Origin: an uncultured Parafilimonas sp.
GTDB lineage: Bacteria; Bacteroidota; Bacteroidia; Chitinophagales; Chitinophagaceae
Direction: 5' to 3'
Assembly (NCBI GenBank): GCA_937892395.1
Contig: CALAGJ010000019.1
Location: 1 to 13,541, forward strand
DNA: 13,541 bases
Positions 6,790 through 13,541 of this stretch are shown here, piece after piece; within the stretch, counting starts at the first letter, position 1; each line of letters starts with the position of its first letter. Below the pieces are notes generated by a model. It made no database searches. It was not told where the DNA came from and saw nothing but the letters and a program-made list of their open reading frames with translations. Position numbers and translations under genes: made by a program.

Positions 6790-8979
6790 ATGAAAAAAAT
6801 AACAATATTAATTTTTTTAATTATACCACATTTACTCAAAGCTCAAACAGTTACAGATACTACAGAAAATAATTTGAATGACGTAGTGGTATATGCCAAT
6901 AAATTTCCGGAATTGTGCCGCCATGTTGCACAATTTGTATCACAAATTCGTAAGCCTTATGCACTTCAATTACAGCCAAATACTGCCGATGTATTAATTA
7001 ATGACGGCAATGTATTTGTACAAAAAAGTCAGCAGGGAGGTGGAAGCCCTGTAATACGTGGATTTGAAGCCAGCCGTGTATTGCTAATGGTGGACGGTGT
7101 GCGTATGAACACTGCTATATTTCGTGCAGGGCACGTTCAAAATATCCTTACCGTTGACAATATGATTTTAGATCATATAGAAGTTTTATATGGTCCATCT
7201 TCAACCATTTATGGTAGTGATGCACTGGGTGGTGTTGTAAATATGTACACCATGAACCCAAAGCTAAGTGGGCAAAATAAAACAGTACTTTCCGGCAGTG
7301 CATCTACCAGATATGCTACAGCAAATGATGAAGTAAGGGTAAATGCCATCATCAATGCTGGTGGCAAAGAATGGGCCTCTCTTACATCAGTTACCTATGG
7401 CGAATTTGGAGATATGATACAAGGCGATAACAGGCGTAATGAATACCCTGATTTTGGCAAGCAATTTACTGTTGTACAGCGCTTTGGCGATAAAGATAGT
7501 ATCCTCACAAATCCAAATCCAAACGAGCAAATAAGCAGTGGTTACAAGCAAATAGATGTGATGCAAAAGTTTTTGTATCAACCAAAAGATAATATTCAGC
7601 ATGTACTCAACTTACAGTTTAGCAATACAAATGATATACCTCGATATGACCGCCTTACAGATACATCCGGCGGCAAACCTGTATATGCAGAATGGTACTA
7701 TGGCCCTGCGGTTAGGAATATGGGTGCATACCATTTTTCAGCATCAAAAATAAACAATTTTTTTAGCGATATAAAATCAACTATCAGCTATCAGGATGTA
7801 CGGGAAAGCCGAATCAGTCGTAAGTTAAACAGTAGCAATAAAGATTTTAGATGGGAGCGTGTAAATGCATTTGGTGCCACAATTGATTTGAAACATTACG
7901 GCCAAAAAAATGAGCTGCATGTAGGTGCTGAATCATATACAAACTTTGTGCGCAGCACAGCGGAAAGAAAAAATATTACTACTGGAGTACCCAGCCGCAT
8001 CAGTACAAGATATGCAGATGGCCCCACCAGTATGAGTTGGAATGCTTTATATGTACAGCATACTTACAAAATAAGTCCTACACTCACTTTAAATGAAGGC
8101 TTGCGTCTAAACCATGTTTTACTCAATGCAGTGTTTGCAGACACTTCACTTTTAAAATTTCCTTTTACTAAAGCAAGACAAAATAATGTTGCCCTTACGG
8201 GAAATTTAGGCCTAATATATCATAACGAAAAAGGCACCCGCATTGCAGCTATTGTAAGTAGTGGATTTAGGAGCCCAAATGTGGATGATTTGAGTAAAGT
8301 ATTTGATAGTAAAACTGGGGCAGTAGTAGTACCCAATCCATCCATTAAACCGGAGTACACTTATAATGGAGAAATTAATTTCAACCAACAGGGCAAAAAA
8401 TGGAGCATTGGTGGTTCTGTATTTTATACCCTATTTAGAGATGCAATTGTGGTGGATGTATTTCAATTTAATGGAGCAGACAGCATTATATACAATGGTG
8501 TGAATAGTGGTGTACTTGCTGCGCAAAATAAAGCAAAGGCAAATCTATTTGGAATGAGCATTAATGGTTCACTCACCGTTGCAACGAACACCACGATTGA
8601 TGCGGTGTTTACCTATACAAAAGGGGATTATACAAATGCTGGTACTACAGTGCCGCTTGATCATGTACCACCTACTTATGGCCGCTATGGGATAAGGCAT
8701 AATGAAAAAATATGGCAGGCTGAATTTTATAGCTTATTCAATGGTTGGAAACGAATAGAGGACTACAGTCCGAGTGGAGAAGACAATCAACAGTATGCAA
8801 CAATTGATGGTATGCCTTCATGGATGACTTTTAATCTAAGAGGATCAGTAAACATTTCAAAAAACCTAATGTTTCAGGTACTTGCAGAAAATCTTACAGA
8901 TCTAAACTATCGTTATTTTGGAAGTGGATTTAGTGCTGCTGGCAGAAATTTTACGTTTAGTTTGAAAGCTGGGTTTTAA
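6790..8979 (+). CDS. TonB-dependent outer-membrane receptor, haem/haemoglobin-receptor-like
   Basis: The 729-residue protein has a signal peptide (MKKITILIFLIIPHLLKAQ), a TonB-box-like DVVVYA at residues 31-36 and no carboxypeptidase-like N-terminal domain. The plug spans roughly 45-155 with SPVIRGFEASRVLLMVDGVR, GHVQNILTVD and EVLYGPSSTIYGSDALGGVV. A 22-strand barrel would follow and end in GRNFTFSLKAGF with the terminal Phe typical of Bam substrates. The plug and the C-terminus resemble HmuR and the haemoglobin/transferrin receptor group. FRSP (493-496) and NPSIKPE (516-522) correspond to the FRAP and NPNL boxes, but the histidine that haem receptors carry between them is absent. The ligand is therefore open: haem, another iron chelate, or a different metal. 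It follows two small genes on the same strand. Confidence 0.9.
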   Translation: MKKITILIFLIIPHLLKAQTVTDTTENNLNDVVVYANKFPELCRHVAQFVSQIRKPYALQLQPNTADVLINDGNVFVQKSQQGGGSPVIRGFEASRVLLMVDGVRMNTAIFRAGHVQNILTVDNMILDHIEVLYGPSSTIYGSDALGGVVNMYTMNPKLSGQNKTVLSGSASTRYATANDEVRVNAIINAGGKEWASLTSVTYGEFGDMIQGDNRRNEYPDFGKQFTVVQRFGDKDSILTNPNPNEQISSGYKQIDVMQKFLYQPKDNIQHVLNLQFSNTNDIPRYDRLTDTSGGKPVYAEWYYGPAVRNMGAYHFSASKINNFFSDIKSTISYQDVRESRISRKLNSSNKDFRWERVNAFGATIDLKHYGQKNELHVGAESYTNFVRSTAERKNITTGVPSRISTRYADGPTSMSWNALYVQHTYKISPTLTLNEGLRLNHVLLNAVFADTSLLKFPFTKARQNNVALTGNLGLIYHNEKGTRIAAIVSSGFRSPNVDDLSKVFDSKTGAVVVPNPSIKPEYTYNGEINFNQQGKKWSIGGSVFYTLFRDAIVVDVFQFNGADSIIYNGVNSGVLAAQNKAKANLFGMSINGSLTVATNTTIDAVFTYTKGDYTNAGTTVPLDHVPPTYGRYGIRHNEKIWQAEFYSLFNGWKRIEDYSPSGEDNQQYATIDGMPSWMTFNLRGSVNISKNLMFQVLAENLTDLNYRYFGSGFSAAGRNFTFSLKAGF

Positions 8980-9470
8980 AAAATCCAAAGTATAGATCTT
9001 ATTATTTCAACCCAGATTTTTGAAGTTGATTTTGTTTAGATAAGCTGAAAGGCAATATAGAAATGTGTTTGAGGTTTATTTTTGGCTGAAGAAATAGTGA
9101 ACTATTGTAAAGTTAACAATGGTTCTTATAGGCAAAAGTATGCTGTGTTTTGGCCTTCTAATACATTTCAACTGCAAAATCTGGGTTCAAGTACTGTTAA
9201 GGTACTCAGCTTAAAACAGCAATTTATTGTTTCAACTAATATTGTTGATACATAACACATATTTTTGCTCTTCAACATTGTGCATGCCTTTTCATCGAAA
9301 TTTTACATACTTCATCGATAAACGCAGCTGGAAATATATTTTCCTATTGGAGGCACTTGCTAACTGCTATAGACTTTTACTCCTACACCACCCGCAAAAA
9401 TAGTTATTGAATCTACAATACAATTTTTGCTATTCGTATTTAAATACTCAATAATTCATTATTTTATTTT
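8980..9470. other. 491-bp stretch without a gene
   Basis: It holds an imperfect inverted repeat (9009-9029 and 9168-9187) and one frame open for 60 codons (9073-9252) without an ATG. The frame encodes SNTFQLQNLGSSTVKVLSLK near its end but matches nothing I recognise. No clear terminator for the receptor gene and no well-spaced promoter for the dioxygenase gene could be identified. ACAATTTTTGC near 9420 is a weak -7 candidate. Confidence 0.6.
9009..9187. repeat. Imperfect inverted repeat of about 20 bp
   Basis: The left arm, 9009-9029, starts AACCCAGATTTTTGAAGTTG. The minus strand of 9168-9187 reads AACCCAGATTTTGCAGTTGA. They match except for one inserted T and one A/C difference. The arms are about 140 bases apart, enclose the 60-codon open stretch, and have no recognised element between them. 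Confidence 0.4.
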
Positions 9471-10628
9471 ATGCCACATTTTATATCTCGTGGTCAGGTA
9501 CCACATAAAAGACATACACAGTTTAGAAAGCCTGATGGCTCTTTATATAGCGAACAGTTATTTTCAACCGAAGGTTTTAGTGATGATTATTCCTTACTCT
9601 ATCATTGTTATCCTCCTACACGCATCATTCGCAGCGAAGCAGCAGTAAGCATTGCGCCACAAGTGGCGGAAGAAAAAATGCTAAGACATAGAAGCTTTGA
9701 AGGATTTAATATACAACCGGAAACGGATTATTTACAAAGCAGAAAGGCTGTATTAGTAAACAATGACTGCCATATTGTATTGGCAGCTCCGCTGAAAAGT
9801 CTAACAGAATATTTCTACAAAAATGCCGATAGTGATGAAATGATTTTTGTACATGAAGGCAGTGGCATTGTACATACACAATATGGTCAACTACCCTTTA
9901 GCTATGGAGATTATATTATGCTGCCCAGAGGTACAATATATCAAATAAGCTTCAACACTAAGGACAATAGATTATTTATAGTAGAAAGTCATTCGCCCAT
10001 GCGCTATCCAAAAAGATATATGAGCCGGCACGGTCAATTAATGGAGCATGCGCCATTCTGCGAAAGAGATATACGCGGCCCTGAGCATTTGCAAACTTTT
10101 GATGAAGCAGGAGATTATCTTATCAAAACAAAAAAGCAAGGAATGCTATATCGTTTGCATTATGGCCATCATCCATTTGATGTTATAGGTTGGGATGGTT
10201 GCTGCTACCCATATATTTTCTCAATACATGATTTTGAACCAATAACAGGTAGGGTACACCAACCACCACCGGTGCATCAAACTTTTGAAACCAATAGTTT
10301 TGTGGTTTGCAGTTTTGTGCCTCGTTTATATGATTATCATCCACAAGCTATACCTGCACCTTACAACCATAGCAATATTGATAGTGACGAAGTATTATAC
10401 TATGTTGATGGAGATTTTATGAGCAGAAAAAATGTAACAAGAGGTATGATTACATTGCATCCAGCAGGTATACCACATGGCCCACATCCTGGTGCTGTTG
10501 AAAAAAGTATTGGAGCAAAAGAAACAAAAGAACTTGCAGTAATGGTAGATACCTTTAGACCATTGCAACTGACTAACTATGCATTAGGCATTGAAAACAA
10601 TGACTATGTAATGAGTTGGGCAGAATAG
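9471..10628 (+). CDS. hmgA: Homogentisate 1,2-dioxygenase
   Basis: This enzyme opens the ring of homogentisate to maleylacetoacetate with Fe(II) and O2 in tyrosine and phenylalanine breakdown. The 385-residue protein has the family's N-terminal cupin-like part with DEMIFVHEGSGIVHTQYGQL (122-141), GDYIMLPRGTIYQI (146-159), and the central HYGHHPFDVIGWDGCCYPYIF. The C-terminal iron site has His300 in PYNHSNIDSDEV, Asp306 or Glu307, and His336 in LHPAGIPHGPHPG. His330 and His336 keep the six-residue spacing of human His365 and His371. Compared with the human enzyme, the segment between the first His and the acidic ligand has one extra residue, and the protein is about 50 residues shorter. This short form is common in Bacteroidota and Actinobacteria. 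It is monocistronic and ends in a shared terminator. Confidence 0.87.
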   Translation: MPHFISRGQVPHKRHTQFRKPDGSLYSEQLFSTEGFSDDYSLLYHCYPPTRIIRSEAAVSIAPQVAEEKMLRHRSFEGFNIQPETDYLQSRKAVLVNNDCHIVLAAPLKSLTEYFYKNADSDEMIFVHEGSGIVHTQYGQLPFSYGDYIMLPRGTIYQISFNTKDNRLFIVESHSPMRYPKRYMSRHGQLMEHAPFCERDIRGPEHLQTFDEAGDYLIKTKKQGMLYRLHYGHHPFDVIGWDGCCYPYIFSIHDFEPITGRVHQPPPVHQTFETNSFVVCSFVPRLYDYHPQAIPAPYNHSNIDSDEVLYYVDGDFMSRKNVTRGMITLHPAGIPHGPHPGAVEKSIGAKETKELAVMVDTFRPLQLTNYALGIENNDYVMSWAE

Positions 10629-10648
10629 TATTGACTATATATTTTCAT

Positions 10649-10680
10649 AAAAAAAACCGCAAATTTCATGCGGTTTTTTT
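10649..10680. terminator. Bidirectional Rho-independent terminator
   Basis: An A-run plus CCGC (10649-10660), a 9-base loop, and GCGG plus seven T (10670-10680) form a stem with A/T flanks on both sides. It can stop the dioxygenase transcript on the plus strand and the phosphatase-like transcript on the minus strand. It begins 20 bases after one stop codon and abuts the other at 10682. Confidence 0.9.
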
Positions 10681-10681
10681 A

Positions 10682-11716
10682 TTACTGCTTTTTAAGCATA
10701 ACTAAGTAAGTTGGAAAGTGATCGCTATATCCTCCCCGGTAAAAATTACCATCCCATGTGCGCATGGGATAACCCTTATATTTTCCAATATTTTCTACTA
10801 AATATTCTTTGTTATAAATACGTTGATTAAAAAAGAAATAACCAGACTGTGCTTTATCCAACCAGGAAAAACTCATCATAATCTGATCAAACAATCCCCA
10901 CGCATCCTGATAAGCTAATGTGCCTATACCATTTTTATACATATCCACCCAAGGATTATATAAACCTCCTGGCTGTACATCTTCTATTTTCCCTTTTGCG
11001 TTCAGCACTTTTTTTACACTTGGGCTTATGGGGTCGTCATTCAAATCTCCCATAATTAAAAGTTTTGCATTGGGTGTTACCATCTGAATACTGTCAATAA
11101 ATGTTTTAACCACTTTAGCAGCAGCTGCTCTTCTGGGTGCACTACGCTCCTCTCCTCCCCTTCTACTGGGCCAGTGATTCACAAATATATGTATAGTGTC
11201 CCCATCTAATATGCCGGATACATATAAAATATCCCGTGTATAAACGGGTTCTCCATTTTCATCTAAAGCCACAAAAAGTTTTCTGCTGTTCAATACTGTA
11301 AAATATTTTGGATTATAGAGCAGCCCCACATCCACACCCCTCAAATCACGACTGTCATAATGCACCACCTGATAATTTCGATTTCTAATTAGTGCATGAT
11401 GTACCAAATTATTCAGTACCGTGTCATTTTCGACTTCTGCTACACCAAGAATAGCTGGACCATCTGGTGTAATATCTTTTCCCAAATCTGAAATAACAGT
11501 AGCAAGTTTGGTTACCTTATCCCAATATATTTTTCCATTGTAATTTTTTGGCCCTGTGGGTAAAAACTCCTGATCATCCACCATAGTGTTATCAACAGTA
11601 TCGTAGAAATTTTCTAAATTATAAAAACCTATTACAGATACTTTATAGGTCTGCTTTTGGCCTTGGGCTGAAATGGATAAAAGAAATAAACCCAACACAA
11701 CAGTAAATTTATTCAT
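10682..11716 (-). CDS. Secreted endonuclease/exonuclease/phosphatase-family protein
   Basis: The 344-residue protein starts MNKFTVVLGLFLLSISAQGQ at 11716, a clear signal peptide. A frame from 11764 would add a Cys-rich 16-residue leader that spoils it, so 11716 is chosen. All catalytic positions of the Mg-dependent EEP (DNase I-like) fold are present: Asn33 in GFYNLENFYD, Glu94 in GVAEVEN, His181 in NHWPSRRGG, Asp224 and Asn226 in MGDLNDDP, Asp277 in GLFDQIMMS, and Asp332-His333 in GYSDHFPTYL. It should cleave phosphodiester or phosphomonoester bonds in the periplasm or outside the cell; the substrate (nucleic acid, nucleotide or phospholipid) is not shown. It is transcribed divergently from a TonB-dependent receptor, which suggests scavenging of phosphorylated compounds. 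Confidence 0.92.
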   Translation of the reverse strand: MNKFTVVLGLFLLSISAQGQKQTYKVSVIGFYNLENFYDTVDNTMVDDQEFLPTGPKNYNGKIYWDKVTKLATVISDLGKDITPDGPAILGVAEVENDTVLNNLVHHALIRNRNYQVVHYDSRDLRGVDVGLLYNPKYFTVLNSRKLFVALDENGEPVYTRDILYVSGILDGDTIHIFVNHWPSRRGGEERSAPRRAAAAKVVKTFIDSIQMVTPNAKLLIMGDLNDDPISPSVKKVLNAKGKIEDVQPGGLYNPWVDMYKNGIGTLAYQDAWGLFDQIMMSFSWLDKAQSGYFFFNQRIYNKEYLVENIGKYKGYPMRTWDGNFYRGGYSDHFPTYLVMLKKQ

Positions 11717-11804
11717 AAGTTGCAAAAGTGCAGAGTTGATTTTGCAATTGCAGCATTTATCCACAAAATTTATTAACTACCTAAATTATTTTACTGTAAA
11801 CAAG

Positions 11805-11834
11805 TTGTTTTGCACTTTTTAACAATTACTTTTG
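11805..11834 (+). promoter_or_regulatory. Bacteroidota-type promoter for the second TonB receptor
   Basis: TTG at 11805-11807, then 19 bases, then TACTTTTG at 11827-11834. Both boxes and their spacing fit the TTTG / TAnnTTTG pattern of the primary sigma factor in this phylum. The start codon at 11853 is 18 bases after the -7 box, giving a short leader. Confidence 0.6.
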
Positions 11835-11852
11835 CCGCCGAAATTCTTTTGC

Positions 11853-13541
11853 ATGACGTATCGAATACTTTCAATTCTATTCCTCTTTTTTAGTATCACA
11901 GCTTTCTCCCAACAAAATAATATCATAGTATCTGATACTACTCGGGTAGATTCTCTGGCCTTACAGGATATAAAGGATAATATCTTGGATAATATTCCTA
12001 CACTTTCTTTAGATGACAATGATGCCAGTGATATCAGCAGCCAGAATGTATCATCCTTACTTACAGCAGGTAGAGACCCGTTTTTTAATGCTGCTACTTT
12101 TAGCTTTTTCCCGGTAAGGTTTCGCATCAGAGGTTATGATGGCGATTTTAATGCTACTTATATCAATTATATTCCGATGGATAATATTGATAATGGATTT
12201 ACACCATTTGGTGTATGGGGCGGCCTTAATGATGTGTTCAGAAATAGAGATGTATCCTTAGGTTTACGAGCTAATACATTCGCCTTTGGCGACATAACCA
12301 GCTCTACAAATATTGATGTAAGGGCAAGCAGACAACGTAAGCAAACAAGTATTGGCTATGCATATAGCAATCGTACTTATGACCAACGATTAATGTTGAG
12401 CTACTCCAGTGGTTTAAATGCAAAAGGTTGGGCATACACTGTGGCTGGAAGCCGCAGATATGCAAATGAAGGTTATATCAAAGGCACTTATTTTAATGGC
12501 TGGAGTTGGTTTGGTGCTATTGATAAAAAATTTGGCACAAAGCATTTATTATCAGCCATAGCATTTGGTGCACCTACAGAAAGTGGAAGGGCAGGGCCAG
12601 CGGTGCAGGAAATGATGGACTTGGCGGGATCCAATTATTATAATCCTTACTGGGGTTATCAAAATGGAAAAGTACGCAATGCCAACATTGGCAAAACAAA
12701 TCAACCCGTATTTATTTTAGCACATGAATTTCTCATTACCAATAATACAAAACTAAATACCTCAATCTCTTATTCATTTGGAGAACGCAGCACAAGTGGC
12801 ATAGATTGGTATAATGCTCCAGACCCCAGACCAGACTATTATCGATATTTACCCAGTTATTACATTAACGACCCTGTTCAGCAGCAGCGTGTTACAGATT
12901 TATTGACTACAAACGAATCTGCTAGACAGATCAATTGGGATAATCTTTATAATGTAAACAGGTACAATACTACCTCAGTATTTGATGCCAATGGTATTAA
13001 AGGAAATACGCTTACAGGCAATCGATCTTATTACATACAGAGTGAAAGAGTAACCGATGCCAAAAGACTAAATGCAGCTACAACATTTAATTCAAGGCTT
13101 AATGAGCATATTGATTATACGGGTGGGCTCTCTTTCCAAAAAACAAATAACCATTATTTTCAACGCATTGCTGACATGCTGGGTGGAAGCTTTTGGGTTG
13201 ATCTGAATCAGTTTGCACAGCTCACTTACCCCAATGATCCAAATGCATTGCAGAACAATTTAGATGATCCAAATGGTATAAAAACCAAAGGAGATATTTA
13301 TGGATATAATTATGATATTGATGTGCAACGCATGGCAGCATGGAGTCAGTTTCAATTTAAGTTGAATCATTTTGATTTTTTTGTAAGTGGTGAATTAAGT
13401 CAAACAAGTTTTTATCGTACCGGAAATGTACGGAATGGACTATTCCCCGAAAATTCATTTGGAAAAGCACCCACACAAAATTTTACTAATTATGGTGTAA
13501 AAGGTGGTGTAACTTATAAACTGAATGGTAGAAATTATTTG
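11853..13541 (+). CDS. TonB-dependent outer-membrane receptor with atypical plug, partial (C-terminus beyond window)
   Basis: The frame is open from ATG 11853 for 563 codons to the window edge. MTYRILSILFLFFSITAFSQ is the signal peptide. Next comes an acidic linker (LSLDDNDASDISSQNVSSLL), then a plug-like region at about 70-160 with RFRIRGYDGDFNATYINYIP, NGFTPFGVWGGLNDVFRNRD and NTFAFGDITSSTNIDVRASR. Barrel strands follow, with aromatic and Asn-rich extracellular loops such as SNYYNPYWGYQNGKVRN. The RIRGYD, YINYIPMD and FGDI segments take the place of the usual IRG, DG and GP/YG plug signatures. This pattern is one I associate with a Bacteroidota receptor subfamily. No carboxypeptidase-like N-terminal domain is seen. 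Divergence from the secreted phosphatase-family gene hints at uptake of products released by that enzyme, which is inference. Confidence 0.85.
   Translation, partial: MTYRILSILFLFFSITAFSQQNNIIVSDTTRVDSLALQDIKDNILDNIPTLSLDDNDASDISSQNVSSLLTAGRDPFFNAATFSFFPVRFRIRGYDGDFNATYINYIPMDNIDNGFTPFGVWGGLNDVFRNRDVSLGLRANTFAFGDITSSTNIDVRASRQRKQTSIGYAYSNRTYDQRLMLSYSSGLNAKGWAYTVAGSRRYANEGYIKGTYFNGWSWFGAIDKKFGTKHLLSAIAFGAPTESGRAGPAVQEMMDLAGSNYYNPYWGYQNGKVRNANIGKTNQPVFILAHEFLITNNTKLNTSISYSFGERSTSGIDWYNAPDPRPDYYRYLPSYYINDPVQQQRVTDLLTTNESARQINWDNLYNVNRYNTTSVFDANGIKGNTLTGNRSYYIQSERVTDAKRLNAATTFNSRLNEHIDYTGGLSFQKTNNHYFQRIADMLGGSFWVDLNQFAQLTYPNDPNALQNNLDDPNGIKTKGDIYGYNYDIDVQRMAAWSQFQFKLNHFDFFVSGELSQTSFYRTGNVRNGLFPENSFGKAPTQNFTNYGVKGGVTYKLNGRNYL

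Noticed and set aside
9073..9252. 60-codon open stretch
   Set aside because: It has no ATG, only weak TTG and GTG starts, and its translation resembles nothing known.
9427..9648. Hydrophobic 73-codon plus-strand frame
   Set aside because: It overlaps the start of homogentisate dioxygenase in another frame, and its hydrophobicity comes from AT-rich non-coding sequence.
11717..11764. 16-residue upstream extension of the phosphatase-family protein
   Set aside because: It would place a Cys-rich polar leader before a clean signal peptide; Met at 11716 is the sensible start.
11819..12127. Minus-strand open frame of 102 codons
   Set aside because: It lies antisense to the signal peptide and plug of the TonB receptor, whose frame is clearly the coding one.
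1..13541. CRISPR arrays, tRNA or rRNA genes, and complete insertion sequences
   Set aside because: None seen: no regularly spaced repeats, no cloverleaf-like sequence recognised and no transposase frame.

Overview
The window reads as an AT-rich chromosomal segment of a Bacteroidota bacterium, probably of the Chitinophagaceae/Sphingobacteriia kind. The signs are two TonB-dependent outer-membrane receptors without Shine-Dalgarno-like leaders, several Sec signal peptides ending in A-x-x-Q-like sites, a remnant of a beta-helical secreted protein of the sort common in this phylum, and promoter-like TAnnTTTG boxes. No plasmid, phage, CRISPR, tRNA or rRNA sequence was seen.

Layout. Positions 1-1144 (minus) hold the N-terminal two thirds or so of a DegP/HtrA periplasmic serine protease, cut by the window edge. 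Divergent from it at 1327-1989 is a flavin nitroreductase-fold enzyme whose active-site residues match iodotyrosine deiodinase. A repeat-bearing convergent gap follows, then a secreted protein of unknown function (2221-2961, minus). Next is a minus-strand operon: possibly a 47-residue small ORF (4703-4846), an orphan ParA/MinD-type ATPase (3972-4706) and an alpha/beta-hydrolase esterase (3179-3910), closed by a strong hairpin terminator at 3094-3135.

After a 180-bp stretch with a short repeat comes a decayed T9SS-type or adhesin-like gene (5030-5676) carrying a TGG-to-TGA nonsense change and a -1 frameshift. A likely plus-strand unit follows: a charged helical 94-residue protein, a membrane-anchored or secreted 170-residue protein overlapping it by ATGA, and then a complete TonB-dependent receptor (6790-8979) resembling the haem/haemoglobin receptor class. 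A 491-bp gap with an imperfect inverted repeat leads to homogentisate 1,2-dioxygenase (9471-10628). Homogentisate dioxygenase and a secreted endonuclease/exonuclease/phosphatase-family protein (10682-11716, minus) converge on one shared bidirectional terminator. Divergent from the phosphatase-like gene, a second TonB-dependent receptor with an unusual plug runs off the right edge (11853-13541+).

The genes work together in small modules rather than one system: protein quality control (HtrA), aromatic amino-acid catabolism (homogentisate dioxygenase, and possibly halotyrosine dehalogenation), a ParA-esterase operon of unknown purpose, and two outer-membrane uptake loci. I do not see a clear previously undescribed defence or mobile system. 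The best leads are the iodotyrosine-deiodinase-like enzyme, the ParA-esterase operon with its overlapping small ORF, the three-gene receptor unit, and the short interspersed repeats.
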